Below are positions 8,732-16,838 of a DNA stretch of 64,000 nucleotides, piece by piece. Both the position numbers and the translations under genes were made by a program. The notes beneath the pieces were generated by a model that was given only the letters and a program-made list of their open reading frames with translations, was not told the origin of the DNA and did no database searches. The stretch comes from Lentzea jiangxiensis. GTDB taxonomy: Bacteria; Actinomycetota; Actinomycetes; Mycobacteriales; Pseudonocardiaceae. Position 1 is the stretch's first letter. The number at the start of each line of letters is the position of its first letter. The stretch is from positions 1,129,975 through 1,193,974 of the forward strand of contig NZ_FNIX01000001.1 in the NCBI RefSeq assembly GCF_900104175.1, given 5' to 3'.

Positions 8732-9346
8732 ATGCCTCAAGGACAACCCACCGAGGTGCCGAAGGACGGCCTGACCACCCGTCAGCGCCGCAACCGGCCG
8801 TTGCTCATGCTCCACACCGGCGAGATGAAGGGGAAGTCGACGTCGGCGTTCGGCCTCGCGCTGCGCGGCTGGAACCAGGGCTGGGACATCGGCGTGTTCC
8901 AGTTCGTGAAGTCCGCCAAGTGGAAGGTCGGCGAGGAGTCCGCGTTCAAGGCGCTCGGCCGGCTGCACGACGAGACCGGCGAGGGCGGCGCCGTCGAGTG
9001 GCACAAGATGGGCGAGGGCTGGTCCTGGACCCGCAAGCAGGGCACCGAGGACGACCACGCCACCGCCGCGCGGGAGGGGTGGGCGGAGATCGCCCGTCGC
9101 ATCCGGTCCGAACGCCACGGCCTGTACGTGCTCGACGAGTTCACGTACCCGCTGCACTGGGGCTGGATCGACGTCGACGAGGTGGTCGACACGCTGACGG
9201 CCAGGCCCGGTCACCAGCACGTCGTCATCACCGGCAGGTACGCGCCCCGGAAGCTGGTCGACGCCGCTGACCTCGTGGTGGAGATGACCAAGGTCAAGCA
9301 CCCGATGGACGCCGGGCAGAAGGGCCAGCGGGGGATCGAGTGGTGA
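8732..9346 (+). CDS. cobO: Cob(I)yrinic acid a,c-diamide adenosyltransferase
   Basis: A 204-residue CobO/BtuR-type enzyme that transfers the adenosyl group of ATP to the reduced cobalt of the corrinoid. The P-loop-like GEMKGKSTSAFGLALRGW, the FQFVKSAKW strand, the VLDEFTYPLHWGW segment and the C-terminal TEMTK/MDAGQKGQRGIEW-type ending are all standard, and the length is normal. ATG 8732 follows AAGGAG at seven bases. It shares the riboswitch-controlled unit and overlaps cobB by four bases (GTGA), so translation is probably coupled. Confidence 0.95.
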   Translation: MPQGQPTEVPKDGLTTRQRRNRPLLMLHTGEMKGKSTSAFGLALRGWNQGWDIGVFQFVKSAKWKVGEESAFKALGRLHDETGEGGAVEWHKMGEGWSWTRKQGTEDDHATAAREGWAEIARRIRSERHGLYVLDEFTYPLHWGWIDVDEVVDTLTARPGHQHVVITGRYAPRKLVDAADLVVEMTKVKHPMDAGQKGQRGIEW

Positions 9347-10719
9347 ACAGGCTGGTCGTCGCCGCCCCGGCGTCCGGCAGCGGCAAGACCACCGTCGCCA
9401 CCGGCCTGATGGCCGCGCTGCGCCTGGCCGGGTCCCGGGTCGCGCCGTTCAAGGTGGGGCCCGACTACATCGACCCCGGCTACCACGCGCTGGCGACGCG
9501 GCGGCCCGGTCGCAACCTCGACCCGGTGATGGTCGGCGAGCACCGGATCCCCGGCCTGTTCGCGCACGGTGCCAAGGGCTGCGACATCGCCGTCGTCGAG
9601 GGCGTGATGGGCCTCTTCGACGGCCGCGTCGACACCGCGGGCATCGGCTCGACCGCGCACGTCGCCAAGCTGATCAACGCGCCGGTGCTGTTCGTCGTGG
9701 ACGCCCGCGGGCAGAGCCGGTCGCTGGCCGCGCTGCTGCACGGGTTCCGCGGCTACGACCCGACGGTCCGGCTCGGCGGCGTCATCCTCAACCAGGTCGG
9801 TTCGGAACGGCACGAGCAGGTGCTCAGGTCGGCGTGCGACGAGGTCGGCCTCGACGTGCTCGGCGTGCTGCCCCGCGACCCGCAGTTCTCCCTGCCCTCA
9901 CGGCACCTGGGCCTCGTGACGGCCGCGGAGCACGGGCCGGAGGCCGTCGCCGCGGTCGACGCGATCGCCGCCGCCGTCGCGAAGCACGTCGACCTCGACG
10001 CGGTGCGCAGGCTCGCGTCGTCGGTGCCCTCGATGGCCGTCGCCGCGTGGGAGCCCCGGGTCGGCCGCGTGGAGGACGAGCCGCTGGTCGCGGTCGCCGG
10101 GGGAGCGGCGTTCACGTTCGGCTACGCCGAGCACGTCGAGGTGCTGGAGGCCTCGGGCGCCGCGGTCGCCGTCGTCGACCCGCTGAACGACGAGGACCTC
10201 CCGGCGGGGACGGCCGGTCTCGTCCTGCCGGGCGGGTTCCCCGAGCAGCACGCGGAAGCCCTGTCGGCCAACGCGAAGCTGCGCGACGCCGTGGCGCGGT
10301 TCGCCCGATCGGGCGCTCCCGTGCACGCCGAGTGCGGAGGGTTGCTGTACCTGGCCCGCTCGCTCGACGGGCACCCGATGTGCGGGGTGGTCGACGCCGA
10401 GGGGTTCATGACCCCGAAGCTGACCCTGGGCTACCGGGACGCGGTGGCCTCCGCGAGCTCGCCGCTGCACCCGCCGGGCAGCCGCGTGACCGGCCACGAG
10501 TTCCACCGGACCCAGCTGTCCACACCGCACTCGGCCCCGCCCGCGTGGCAGTGGCGCGGCGTCGACTCGCGACCCGTCGCCGAGGGGTTCGTGGTGGGCG
10601 GCGTGCACGCGTCGTACCTCCACACCCACCCGGCCGGTGATCCGGACGCGGTGGCCCGTTTCGTGCGGGCCTGCCACCCGTTCGTGGCAGGAGTGGCGGA
10701 CGGTACGGTCTTCGCCTAA
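9343..10719 (+). CDS. cobB: Cobyrinate a,c-diamide synthase
   Basis: A 458-residue CobB/CbiA glutamine amidotransferase that amidates the a and c side chains of (hydrogeno)byrinate using ATP and glutamine. The N-terminal P-loop PASGSGKTT, FKVGPDYIDPGYH, and GVMGLFDG identify the ATP-binding domain. The C-terminal GATase domain carries the nucleophile Cys in HAECGGLLYL and the conserved His in the C-terminal HASYLHTH stretch. The sequence looks fully functional, unlike the next three genes. GTG 9343 overlaps the cobO stop; a GTG one codon earlier is equally possible. Confidence 0.95.
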   Translation: MNRLVVAAPASGSGKTTVATGLMAALRLAGSRVAPFKVGPDYIDPGYHALATRRPGRNLDPVMVGEHRIPGLFAHGAKGCDIAVVEGVMGLFDGRVDTAGIGSTAHVAKLINAPVLFVVDARGQSRSLAALLHGFRGYDPTVRLGGVILNQVGSERHEQVLRSACDEVGLDVLGVLPRDPQFSLPSRHLGLVTAAEHGPEAVAAVDAIAAAVAKHVDLDAVRRLASSVPSMAVAAWEPRVGRVEDEPLVAVAGGAAFTFGYAEHVEVLEASGAAVAVVDPLNDEDLPAGTAGLVLPGGFPEQHAEALSANAKLRDAVARFARSGAPVHAECGGLLYLARSLDGHPMCGVVDAEGFMTPKLTLGYRDAVASASSPLHPPGSRVTGHEFHRTQLSTPHSAPPAWQWRGVDSRPVAEGFVVGGVHASYLHTHPAGDPDAVARFVRACHPFVAGVADGTVFA

Positions 10720-10749
10720 GCCTCTCGCCGAAACCCCTGTGGAGCTGTC

Positions 10750-11787
10750 GTGACGACGACCGGTCGGGTCTCCTTCGTCGGCGCCGGTCCCGGTGCCGCC
10801 GACCTCATCACTGTCCGGGGCGCGCGCCGCATCGCGGAAGCCGACGTCGTGATCTGGGCCCCGAGCGCGGTGGACGTCGAGTGCGTCCGCGAGCACGCCC
10901 GCCCCGACGCCGACCTCGTCGACTTCTCGCGCGTCACGCCGGAGGAGATCACCGACCTGTACCGCCGTGCCGCGGCCTCGCGCCAGGTCGTCGTGCGCCT
11001 GCACGCGGGCGACGCCGCGACCGGTGGTGGCGTCCAGGAGCAGCACGACCTGTGCGTGCGCCTCGGCCTGGAGGTCGAGGTCGTTCCGGGCGTGTCGGTC
11101 GTGGCCGCCGCTGCCGCCAGGATCGGCCGCGAGCTCACGCAGACCGAGGCGTCGTCGGCGGTGCTGATCTCGCCGGAGAGCAGCGAGCGCGTCGCCGAGT
11201 TCGCGCGGCTGCAGACCACGATGGCCGCGACGGTCTCGGGCGCGCGCACGGGCCAGTTCGTGGAGCAGCTGGTGCAGGGCGGCTACACCACCGAGACGCC
11301 GGTCGTCGTCGCGTACAAGGTGAGCCAGACCGACGAGGTCGTCGTGCACACCACGGTGGGCGAGCTCGAGGCGGTCGTGAAGCAGCACAAGCTGTACCGC
11401 CCCACGCTGTTCCTGGTCGGCACCGCGGTGAAGGCGCCGGCGCGCCGCGTCTCGGCGCCGGCCACGAGCTCGGCCGACGAGCCCCAGCGCACCGCCCGCC
11501 CGACCCGCTGGTCCCGCCGCGCCGCCTCGCGCATCGCGACGCGCGCGGACGAGCCCATCCCGGCGGCGGCCCCCGCGCCCGCCACTCCCGCCGAGCCGAA
11601 CCCGGCGTGGACGGCGGTCGAGGAGATACAGCAGTCCGTGCGCAAGCCCGCCGAGGAGTCCACGCCCAAGCCGAAGCTGACGGTGGTGGCGGCCGAGAAG
11701 CCGAAGCCGCCGACGGTCCGCGCCTCCACGGCCACGGCGAAGAAGAAGCCGGTCGGCCGCAAGTCCAAGCGCACGGCCGGCAACTGA
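10750..11787 (+). CDS. CobM-like precorrin-4 methyltransferase with altered motif and basic tail
   Basis: A 345-residue protein. Residues 1-225 align with precorrin-4 C11-methyltransferases (VSFVGAGPGAADLITVRG at the N-terminus, VVPGVSVVAAAAARIGRELT in the middle). The SAM-pocket motif that usually reads GDPSIYGA is GDAATGGG here, and the substrate-proximal LPE after ELT is changed to QTE. After about residue 230 comes a 115-residue low-complexity tail rich in Ala, Pro, Arg and Lys, ending in a run of lysines, which ordinary CobM lacks. The tail looks disordered and could bind nucleic acid or acidic partners. Whether the enzyme is active is doubtful. It is in the cob unit, 30 bases after cobB. 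Confidence 0.7.
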   Translation: MTTTGRVSFVGAGPGAADLITVRGARRIAEADVVIWAPSAVDVECVREHARPDADLVDFSRVTPEEITDLYRRAAASRQVVVRLHAGDAATGGGVQEQHDLCVRLGLEVEVVPGVSVVAAAAARIGRELTQTEASSAVLISPESSERVAEFARLQTTMAATVSGARTGQFVEQLVQGGYTTETPVVVAYKVSQTDEVVVHTTVGELEAVVKQHKLYRPTLFLVGTAVKAPARRVSAPATSSADEPQRTARPTRWSRRAASRIATRADEPIPAAAPAPATPAEPNPAWTAVEEIQQSVRKPAEESTPKPKLTVVAAEKPKPPTVRASTATAKKKPVGRKSKRTAGN

Positions 11788-11797
11788 GGCGGAAGCC

Positions 11798-12619
11798 GTG
11801 ACAGTCGAGAAGCTGAGGGAGGCGGCGGGCCGCCCGGTCGAGGTCGTCGACGCCGCGGACGGTCTGCGCCCGGCGCTGAACGTGTGCCGTGCCCGTTCCG
11901 CCGTGGTCGTGCGGCTGGCCGAGGGTGTGGGACCCGCCGAGATCGGAGCGGGCCTCGCGGGCTGGCGCCGGTCGATGGTCGTGTCGGACGCCGACGGACT
12001 GACCACAGTGGACCCGCGTGACGCGGTGACCAGGCGCTGGACCGCGCCGGACGCCGTGTTGTGCCTGGCGGACAACGAGTTCCTCCAGTCCAACGACGGC
12101 TGGGCGCTCCCGGACGAGGAGTTCGCGAGCCGCAGCCACGTGCTGGGCGCCGAGGTCCGCGCGTTCGTGCTGGCCCGTCTCGCCCCGCGCCCCGGCGTGC
12201 TGGTGTGGGACGTGCTGGCCGGTTCCGGCGCGGTGGGCGTGGAGTGCGCCCGGCTGGGCGCCGCCGTGATCGCGGTCGAGCCGGACCCCGTGCAGTGCGT
12301 GCGGATCATCGCGAACGCCTCCGCGCACGGCGTGGACGTCCGCGTCGAGGAGTTCGAGCTGGACGCGCCCTCGTTGCCGCGCCCCGACGCGGTGTTCGTC
12401 GGCCGCGGTGAGATCGGCGCGGTCAAGGCCTCCGCCGCCGTGTCGGCCCGCCGGGTCGTGGTGGCGACCGAGAGCGTCGACGAGATCGTGCCGGCGCGCG
12501 ACGCGCTGGTGGCCGCGGGCTACGAGGTGGAGGGCGTGCACTGGACCGCCTCGCGCCTGCTGGACTCCGGGTTCGCGCCCGCGGTGCCGGTGACCGTGTT
12601 GTGGGGGAGCAAGAAGTGA
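11798..12619 (+). CDS. CobL-like protein, intact CbiT-type domain with a reduced CbiE half
   Basis: At 273 residues this is far shorter than the about 400 of precorrin-6Y C5,15-methyltransferase/decarboxylase CobL. The C-terminal CbiT-like Rossmann domain is clear: SHVLGAEVRAFVLARL, then VWDVLAGSGAVGVECARLG (SAM motif I, about residues 135-150) and AVEPDP. The N-terminal CbiE methyltransferase has shrunk to about 110 residues with only its end recognisable (NDGWALPDEEFASR); the N-terminal GxGPG motif is absent. It could retain the decarboxylating C15 methylation only. GTG 11798 follows GGCGGAAG. It lies 10 bases after the CobM-like gene. Confidence 0.7.
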   Translation: MTVEKLREAAGRPVEVVDAADGLRPALNVCRARSAVVVRLAEGVGPAEIGAGLAGWRRSMVVSDADGLTTVDPRDAVTRRWTAPDAVLCLADNEFLQSNDGWALPDEEFASRSHVLGAEVRAFVLARLAPRPGVLVWDVLAGSGAVGVECARLGAAVIAVEPDPVQCVRIIANASAHGVDVRVEEFELDAPSLPRPDAVFVGRGEIGAVKASAAVSARRVVVATESVDEIVPARDALVAAGYEVEGVHWTASRLLDSGFAPAVPVTVLWGSKK

Positions 12620-12668
12620 GCGCGGTGGCACCGAGCCGCCCGGCCACCGGACCGTGGGGAAGCAGCAA

Positions 12669-13919
12669 GTGATCGGTGTGTTCGCCGGGGCCGCCCACCG
12701 CGGTGACGCGGCCGACCTGGCAGGCCTGCTCGGCGCCGACGCGGTCGTCCCCGACGGCCCCGTCAAGCTCGCCCTCCGCGGTCTCTGGCCGCGGCTCGAC
12801 GCCGCCGTGCTGTTCCTGGACGCCGGGTCCGCCGTCCGCCTGATCGCGCCGCTGCTGCGCGACCGGCGCCGCGACCCGGCCGTGGTGTGCGTGGACGAGC
12901 ACTTCGTCGTCGCGCTGGCCGGGAACGCGGACACGTTCACCCGCCACGTCGCGGACCTGCTGAACCGCACGGCCGTGGTGACGAAGGGACCGTCGATCGA
13001 CTCGGTGCTCGACGAGCTGGTGGAGCAGCTCGACGCCACCGCGGACGGCGACGTCGAGGCCTGCTTCGCCGCCATCGAGGCGGGCGAGGAGGTCGTGCTG
13101 CGCAACCCGTTGAACTTCCCGCTGCCCGCCCTGCCGCCGAACGTCGTGGCGGCCGGCGAGGACGCGACGTGGGTGATCGTCGTCGACGACCGGGCGGCCT
13201 CCCGCAAGGAGAACGTGTTGCGGATCGTGCCGCGCACGCTCGTCGTCGGCGTGGGGTCGACGAGGGGCGCGTCGGCCACGAGCGTCGGCGCGGCACTGTC
13301 GGAACTGGACGCCCAGGGCGGACTCGACCTGCGCGCCATCAAGGCGTTCGCGACGGCCGACGTCAAGGCGGACGAGCCCGGCATCGTGGACGCCGTGGAG
13401 GACTGGGGTTTCTGGCACGGCGACACCGCCGAGCTGCTGACGTTCCCGACCGAGGAGCTGGCGGAGATCGGGGTGCCGAACCCGAGCTCGGTGGTGCGCA
13501 ACTCGATGGGCACCGCGAGCGTCGCGGAGGCGGCGGCGCTGCGGGGTGCGCGGTCGCTCTGCCACGGCGGCCCGGTCGAGCTGGCGGCGGAGAAGTTCAA
13601 GCGGGACAACGTGACCGTGGCCGCGGCTCGGGTGCTGCCGCGCGGCAGGCTCGCGCTGGTCGGGCTCGGTCCGGGCTCCGCCGAGGAACGCACGCCGCGG
13701 GCGGAGGCGGAGATCCGGCGCGCGGCGTTCGTGGTCGGGACACCCGAGGCGCTCGACGCCGTGGGACCGATCCTGCGTGCCGGCACCGAGGTCCGCCACG
13801 AGGGCGCGGGTGAACTGGCCGCCGCGGGGGCCGCCGTCGCGTTCGTCGCTTTGGGAACCGGTCCCACGCTGGACGGTCCGGTCGCGGCCGACGTGGTCGT
13901 CGTTCCCGGGATCGGCTGA
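12669..13919 (+). CDS. CbiG-CobJ fusion-like protein, truncated
   Basis: A 416-residue protein. Residues 1-320 resemble CbiG (FAGAAHRGDAADLAG, GSAVRLIAPLLRDRRRDPAV, then STRGAS, SVGTAL- and MGTASVAEAAAL-like stretches), the cobalt-precorrin-5A hydrolase. The usual GHxGGAN motif after VVCVDE is replaced by LAGNADTF. From about residue 326 a CobJ precorrin-3B methyltransferase starts (GRLALVGLGPGS) but stops after 90 residues at VVVVPGIG, where a normal CobJ would continue for some 150 more. GTG 12669 is preferred; GTG 12654 adds five residues. A near-copy of the start region (GTGGGGGAGCAAGAAGTGA) forms the end of the preceding gene. Confidence 0.7.
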   Translation: MIGVFAGAAHRGDAADLAGLLGADAVVPDGPVKLALRGLWPRLDAAVLFLDAGSAVRLIAPLLRDRRRDPAVVCVDEHFVVALAGNADTFTRHVADLLNRTAVVTKGPSIDSVLDELVEQLDATADGDVEACFAAIEAGEEVVLRNPLNFPLPALPPNVVAAGEDATWVIVVDDRAASRKENVLRIVPRTLVVGVGSTRGASATSVGAALSELDAQGGLDLRAIKAFATADVKADEPGIVDAVEDWGFWHGDTAELLTFPTEELAEIGVPNPSSVVRNSMGTASVAEAAALRGARSLCHGGPVELAAEKFKRDNVTVAAARVLPRGRLALVGLGPGSAEERTPRAEAEIRRAAFVVGTPEALDAVGPILRAGTEVRHEGAGELAAAGAAVAFVALGTGPTLDGPVAADVVVVPGIG

Positions 13920-13979
13920 GTCAAAAGTCAAGTCCGGCATCTCCGACTAATGGCGGTTATGCCGCCGAATCCTCCCCAG

Positions 13980-14025
13980 TGACGCTGTGTGCGCCGTTGC
14001 TTCACACCCTGCACACACGGCGTCA
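13980..14025 (+). promoter_or_regulatory. 5' hairpin just ahead of the second protease
   Basis: TGACGCTGTGTGC and GCACACACGGCGTCA form a near-perfect stem with an 18-base loop, ending one or two bases before the AGGGAAGG ribosome binding site of the protease. It could act in the RNA or as an operator. A smaller repeat, GGCGG-ttatg-CCGCC, lies upstream at 13952-13966 and may end transcription of the cob unit. Confidence 0.4.
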
Positions 14026-14043
14026 TAGGGAAGGACTGGCAAC

Positions 14044-14820
14044 ATGGCGAAAACCCTGCATCGCCTGATCATGTCTGTCTTGGTGTCCGCTCTCGCGAGC
14101 ATCTTCTTCGTCGCTCCGCCCGCCAGCGCGGGCGACGTGTCGCCGATGATCGTCGGTGGCACGCGCGCCAGCACGTCGACCTACCCGTGGGTCGTCTACC
14201 TGGCGTCGACGACCGGCTCGCAGTTCTGCGGTGGCACTCTGGTGAAGGCCAACAAGGTCGTCACCGCCGCGCACTGCGTCTCCGGCCGCTCCGCCTCCAG
14301 CACCCGTGTGGTGCACGGGCGTGACGACAAGCAGAGCACCGCGGGCACCGTCGCGAGCGTCACGCGCATCTGGGTGCACCCGAGCTACCGCAGCGCGACG
14401 TCCGGCTACGACGTGGCGGTGCTGACGCTGGACCGCGACATCAGCTCGGCCACCCTGCCGCTCGCCACGCCGGCCGACACGGCGCTCTACGCGGCCGGCA
14501 ACTCCGCGCTGATCCTCGGCTGGGGCACCACGTCCTCCGGTGGCTCGGCCTCGCGGTACCTGCTCAAGGCCAACGTGCCGCTGACGTCGGACTCGACCTG
14601 CAAGACCGCGTACTCGCAGTACAGCAACACCTCGATGGTGTGCGCGGGCTTCCCGCAGGGCGGCGTCGACACCTGCCAGGGCGACTCCGGTGGTCCGCTG
14701 GTCTACGGCGGCAAGCTGATCGGTGCCACGTCCTGGGGCCGTGGCTGTGCCTCGGCGGGCTACCCCGGCGTGTACGCGCGCATCGCGTCGTACAACTCCG
14801 TGATCACCGCTCAGCTCTAG
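14044..14820 (+). CDS. Secreted trypsin-like serine protease (S1 family)
   Basis: A 258-residue streptomycete-trypsin-like protease. The signal peptide (about 1-29, ending PPASA) is followed by a six-residue activation peptide and IVGG at about 36. The triad is His in TAAHCV, Asp in YDVAVLTLDRD and Ser in GDSGGP, with the S1-pocket Asp in VDTCQGDSG. Six cysteines can make three disulfides. ATG 14044 follows AGGGAAGG. It is a paralogue of the protease at 2018; the two bracket the bio/cob region. A perfect hairpin terminator follows, so it is probably a single-gene unit. Confidence 0.93.
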   Translation: MAKTLHRLIMSVLVSALASIFFVAPPASAGDVSPMIVGGTRASTSTYPWVVYLASTTGSQFCGGTLVKANKVVTAAHCVSGRSASSTRVVHGRDDKQSTAGTVASVTRIWVHPSYRSATSGYDVAVLTLDRDISSATLPLATPADTALYAAGNSALILGWGTTSSGGSASRYLLKANVPLTSDSTCKTAYSQYSNTSMVCAGFPQGGVDTCQGDSGGPLVYGGKLIGATSWGRGCASAGYPGVYARIASYNSVITAQL

Positions 14821-14833
14821 GTCTCCGGTTGCG

Positions 14834-14857
14834 GGGTGCGTGCTCCGGCACGCACCC
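14834..14857 (+). terminator. Hairpin after the protease
   Basis: GGGTGCGTGC, a TCCG tetraloop and GCACGCACCC form a perfect ten-base stem 14 bases after the protease stop. It lacks a T-tract, as is common for actinobacterial terminators. Confidence 0.65.
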
Positions 14858-14864
14858 TGCACGC

Positions 14865-15578
14865 ATGGCTGATCTCGAAGCTGTTCCCGAGGACTGGTCG
14901 AGCGCCCTGGTCGTCGTCGCTCACCCCGATGACATGGAGTACGGCGGTGCGGGCGCCATCGCTCGGTGGACCGCCCAAGGCAAGAAGATCGCGTACCTGC
15001 TCGCGAGCCGTGGCGAGAACGGCATCGACTCGATGGACCCGGACGTCTGCGCGCCGTTGCGCGTCGAGGAGCAGATCGCGTCGTGCGCGGCCGTCGGCGT
15101 GACCGAGGTCGAGTTCCTGGACCACCCGGACGGCACCATCGAGTACGGCGTCCCGCTGCGGCGCGACATCACGGCCGCCCTCCGCCGCCACCGCCCGGAG
15201 TTCGTCATCACCGGCAACTTCCGCGAGACCTGGCCGGGCGGCGGGCTCAACATGGCCGACCACGTCGCCGTCGGCCGCGCGACCGTCGACGCCGTGCGGG
15301 ACGCGGGCAACCGCTGGATCTTCCCGGAGCTCGGCCTGGAGAAGTGGGACGGCGTCAAGTACGTCGCGGCGGCGTCTTCGCCGTTGGCGACGCACGCCGT
15401 GGACATCACCGCCTCGTTCGACGCCTCCGTGGCCTCGCTGCGCGCTCACAAGGCGTATCTGGAGGCGTTGAGCGGCGACATGGCCGAGCCGGAGCCGTTC
15501 CTCCGTTCGATGGCGGAAGCCGCGGGGAAGAGGTTCGGAGGCGTCCTCGCGACCTCGTTCGAGCTCCTGCCGCTGTGA
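14865..15578 (+). CDS. PIG-L (LmbE-like) family deacetylase
   Basis: A 237-residue zinc-dependent N-acetylglucosaminyl deacetylase-type hydrolase. The zinc motif is VVAHPDDMEYG near residue 20 and the third zinc ligand is His in NMADHVAVGRA. RVEEQIASCAAVGV is the usual helix between them. Relatives include MshB and Mca of mycothiol metabolism and antibiotic deacetylases; the sequence is not close enough to say which. ATG 14865 lies just behind the preceding hairpin with no strong ribosome binding site. The siroheme synthase gene follows 51 bases later. Confidence 0.85.
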   Translation: MADLEAVPEDWSSALVVVAHPDDMEYGGAGAIARWTAQGKKIAYLLASRGENGIDSMDPDVCAPLRVEEQIASCAAVGVTEVEFLDHPDGTIEYGVPLRRDITAALRRHRPEFVITGNFRETWPGGGLNMADHVAVGRATVDAVRDAGNRWIFPELGLEKWDGVKYVAAASSPLATHAVDITASFDASVASLRAHKAYLEALSGDMAEPEPFLRSMAEAAGKRFGGVLATSFELLPL

Positions 15579-15629
15579 CCATGTTCCCTTCGGCTGGACA
15601 CGGCGGGTCCGGTGTGGATGCTTCTACGC

Positions 15630-16838
15630 ATGCCCTTTGAACAGCACTACCTGGCCGGCCTCGACCTCCGGGGCCGACGCGTCCTCGTGGTCGGCGGTGG
15701 CACGGTCGCGCAGCGCCGTCTTCCCCGCCTGATCGCGTCCGGCGCCGTCGTCGACCTCGTGTCGCCCGTCATCACCCCCGCCGTGCAGGGCATGGTCGAC
15801 GCGGGGGAGCTGACCTGGCACGAAAGGCTGTTCGAGGCCGGGGACGTCGAGGGTGCCTGGTACGTGCTGGCGTGCACGTCCGATGTCGAGGTCAACGCGC
15901 AGATCAGTGAAGAAGCGCTCTCTCAGCGTGTGTTCTGCGTGCGCGCGGACATCGCCGTCGAGGGCACGGCCGTCACACCGGCCTCCGGCACGCACGACGG
16001 CATGCTGATCGGTGTTCTCGCGGGTGGCGAGCACCGCCGCTCGGCCGCGGTGCGGGACGGGCTCGTGGCGGCGTTGCGCGACGGCCGCATCGCGGACCAG
16101 GCCGCACCGCCCGTCGGTGTCGCGCTGGTGGGTGGCGGTCCGGGCGACGCCGAGCTGATCACGGTGAAGGGCAAGCGTTTGCTGGCGCTCGCGGACGTGG
16201 TGGTCGCGGACCGGCTCGCCCCGCGTGAGCTGCTGGAGGAACTGCCCGCGCACGTCGAGGTCGTGGACGCGGCGAAGATCCCCTACGGCCGCGCGGCGAC
16301 GCAGGACTTCATCAACCAGACGCTGGTCGACCGGGCCAAGGAGGGCAAGTTCGTCGTCCGGCTCAAGGGCGGCGACCCGTACGTCTTCGGCCGCGGCTTC
16401 GAGGAGCTGCTGGCGTGCGCCGAGGCCGGGATCCCGGTGACGGTCGTGCCGGGCGTGACGTCGGCGTTCGGCGTGCCGGCGCTGGCCGGTGTGCCGGTGA
16501 CGCACCGGGGTGTGGCGCACGAGGTCGTCGTCGTCTCCGGTCACGTGGCACCGGACGACCCGCGTTCTCTCGTCGACTGGCCGGCGATCGCACGCCTGCG
16601 TGGCACGGTCGTGCTGATGATGGCGGTCGAACGAGCCGGTGCGTTCGCCACGGCCTTGATGGAAGGCCGTCCCGGCTCGACGCCCGTCGCCGTGGTCCAG
16701 GAGGGCAGCACGACCGCCCAGCGCGTTCTGCGTTCCACTTTGGACTCGCTCGCGGCCGACATGGAGGCGCACCAGATCCGCCCGCCGGCGATCATCGTCG
16801 TCGGACCGGTCGCCGACATCGCCTCCCTGGAGGGCTAG
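15630..16838 (+). CDS. CysG-type siroheme synthase / uroporphyrinogen-III C-methyltransferase
   Basis: A 402-residue fusion. Residues 1-150 are a precorrin-2 dehydrogenase/ferrochelatase-like domain (LDLRGRRVLVVGGGTVAQRR; VLACTSDVEVN). Residues 165-400 are the SAM-dependent uroporphyrinogen-III methyltransferase (ALVGGGPGDAELITVKG, LKGGDPYVFGRG, VVPGVTSAFGVPALAGVPVTHRG). It makes precorrin-2, the branch point to siroheme and B12. All SUMT motifs are intact, in contrast to the CobM/L/J-like proteins. ATG 15630 fits the usual N-terminus; GTG 15612 and ATG 15618 are alternatives. It converges on the MFS gene with a four-base overlap. Confidence 0.9.
   Translation: MPFEQHYLAGLDLRGRRVLVVGGGTVAQRRLPRLIASGAVVDLVSPVITPAVQGMVDAGELTWHERLFEAGDVEGAWYVLACTSDVEVNAQISEEALSQRVFCVRADIAVEGTAVTPASGTHDGMLIGVLAGGEHRRSAAVRDGLVAALRDGRIADQAAPPVGVALVGGGPGDAELITVKGKRLLALADVVVADRLAPRELLEELPAHVEVVDAAKIPYGRAATQDFINQTLVDRAKEGKFVVRLKGGDPYVFGRGFEELLACAEAGIPVTVVPGVTSAFGVPALAGVPVTHRGVAHEVVVVSGHVAPDDPRSLVDWPAIARLRGTVVLMMAVERAGAFATALMEGRPGSTPVAVVQEGSTTAQRVLRSTLDSLAADMEAHQIRPPAIIVVGPVADIASLEG

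Noticed and set aside
11135..13924. A 929-codon open frame on the minus strand
   Set aside because: It is Ser/Arg/Thr-rich antisense of the CobL- and CbiG-like genes; it has no domain and the plus-strand frames have family motifs.
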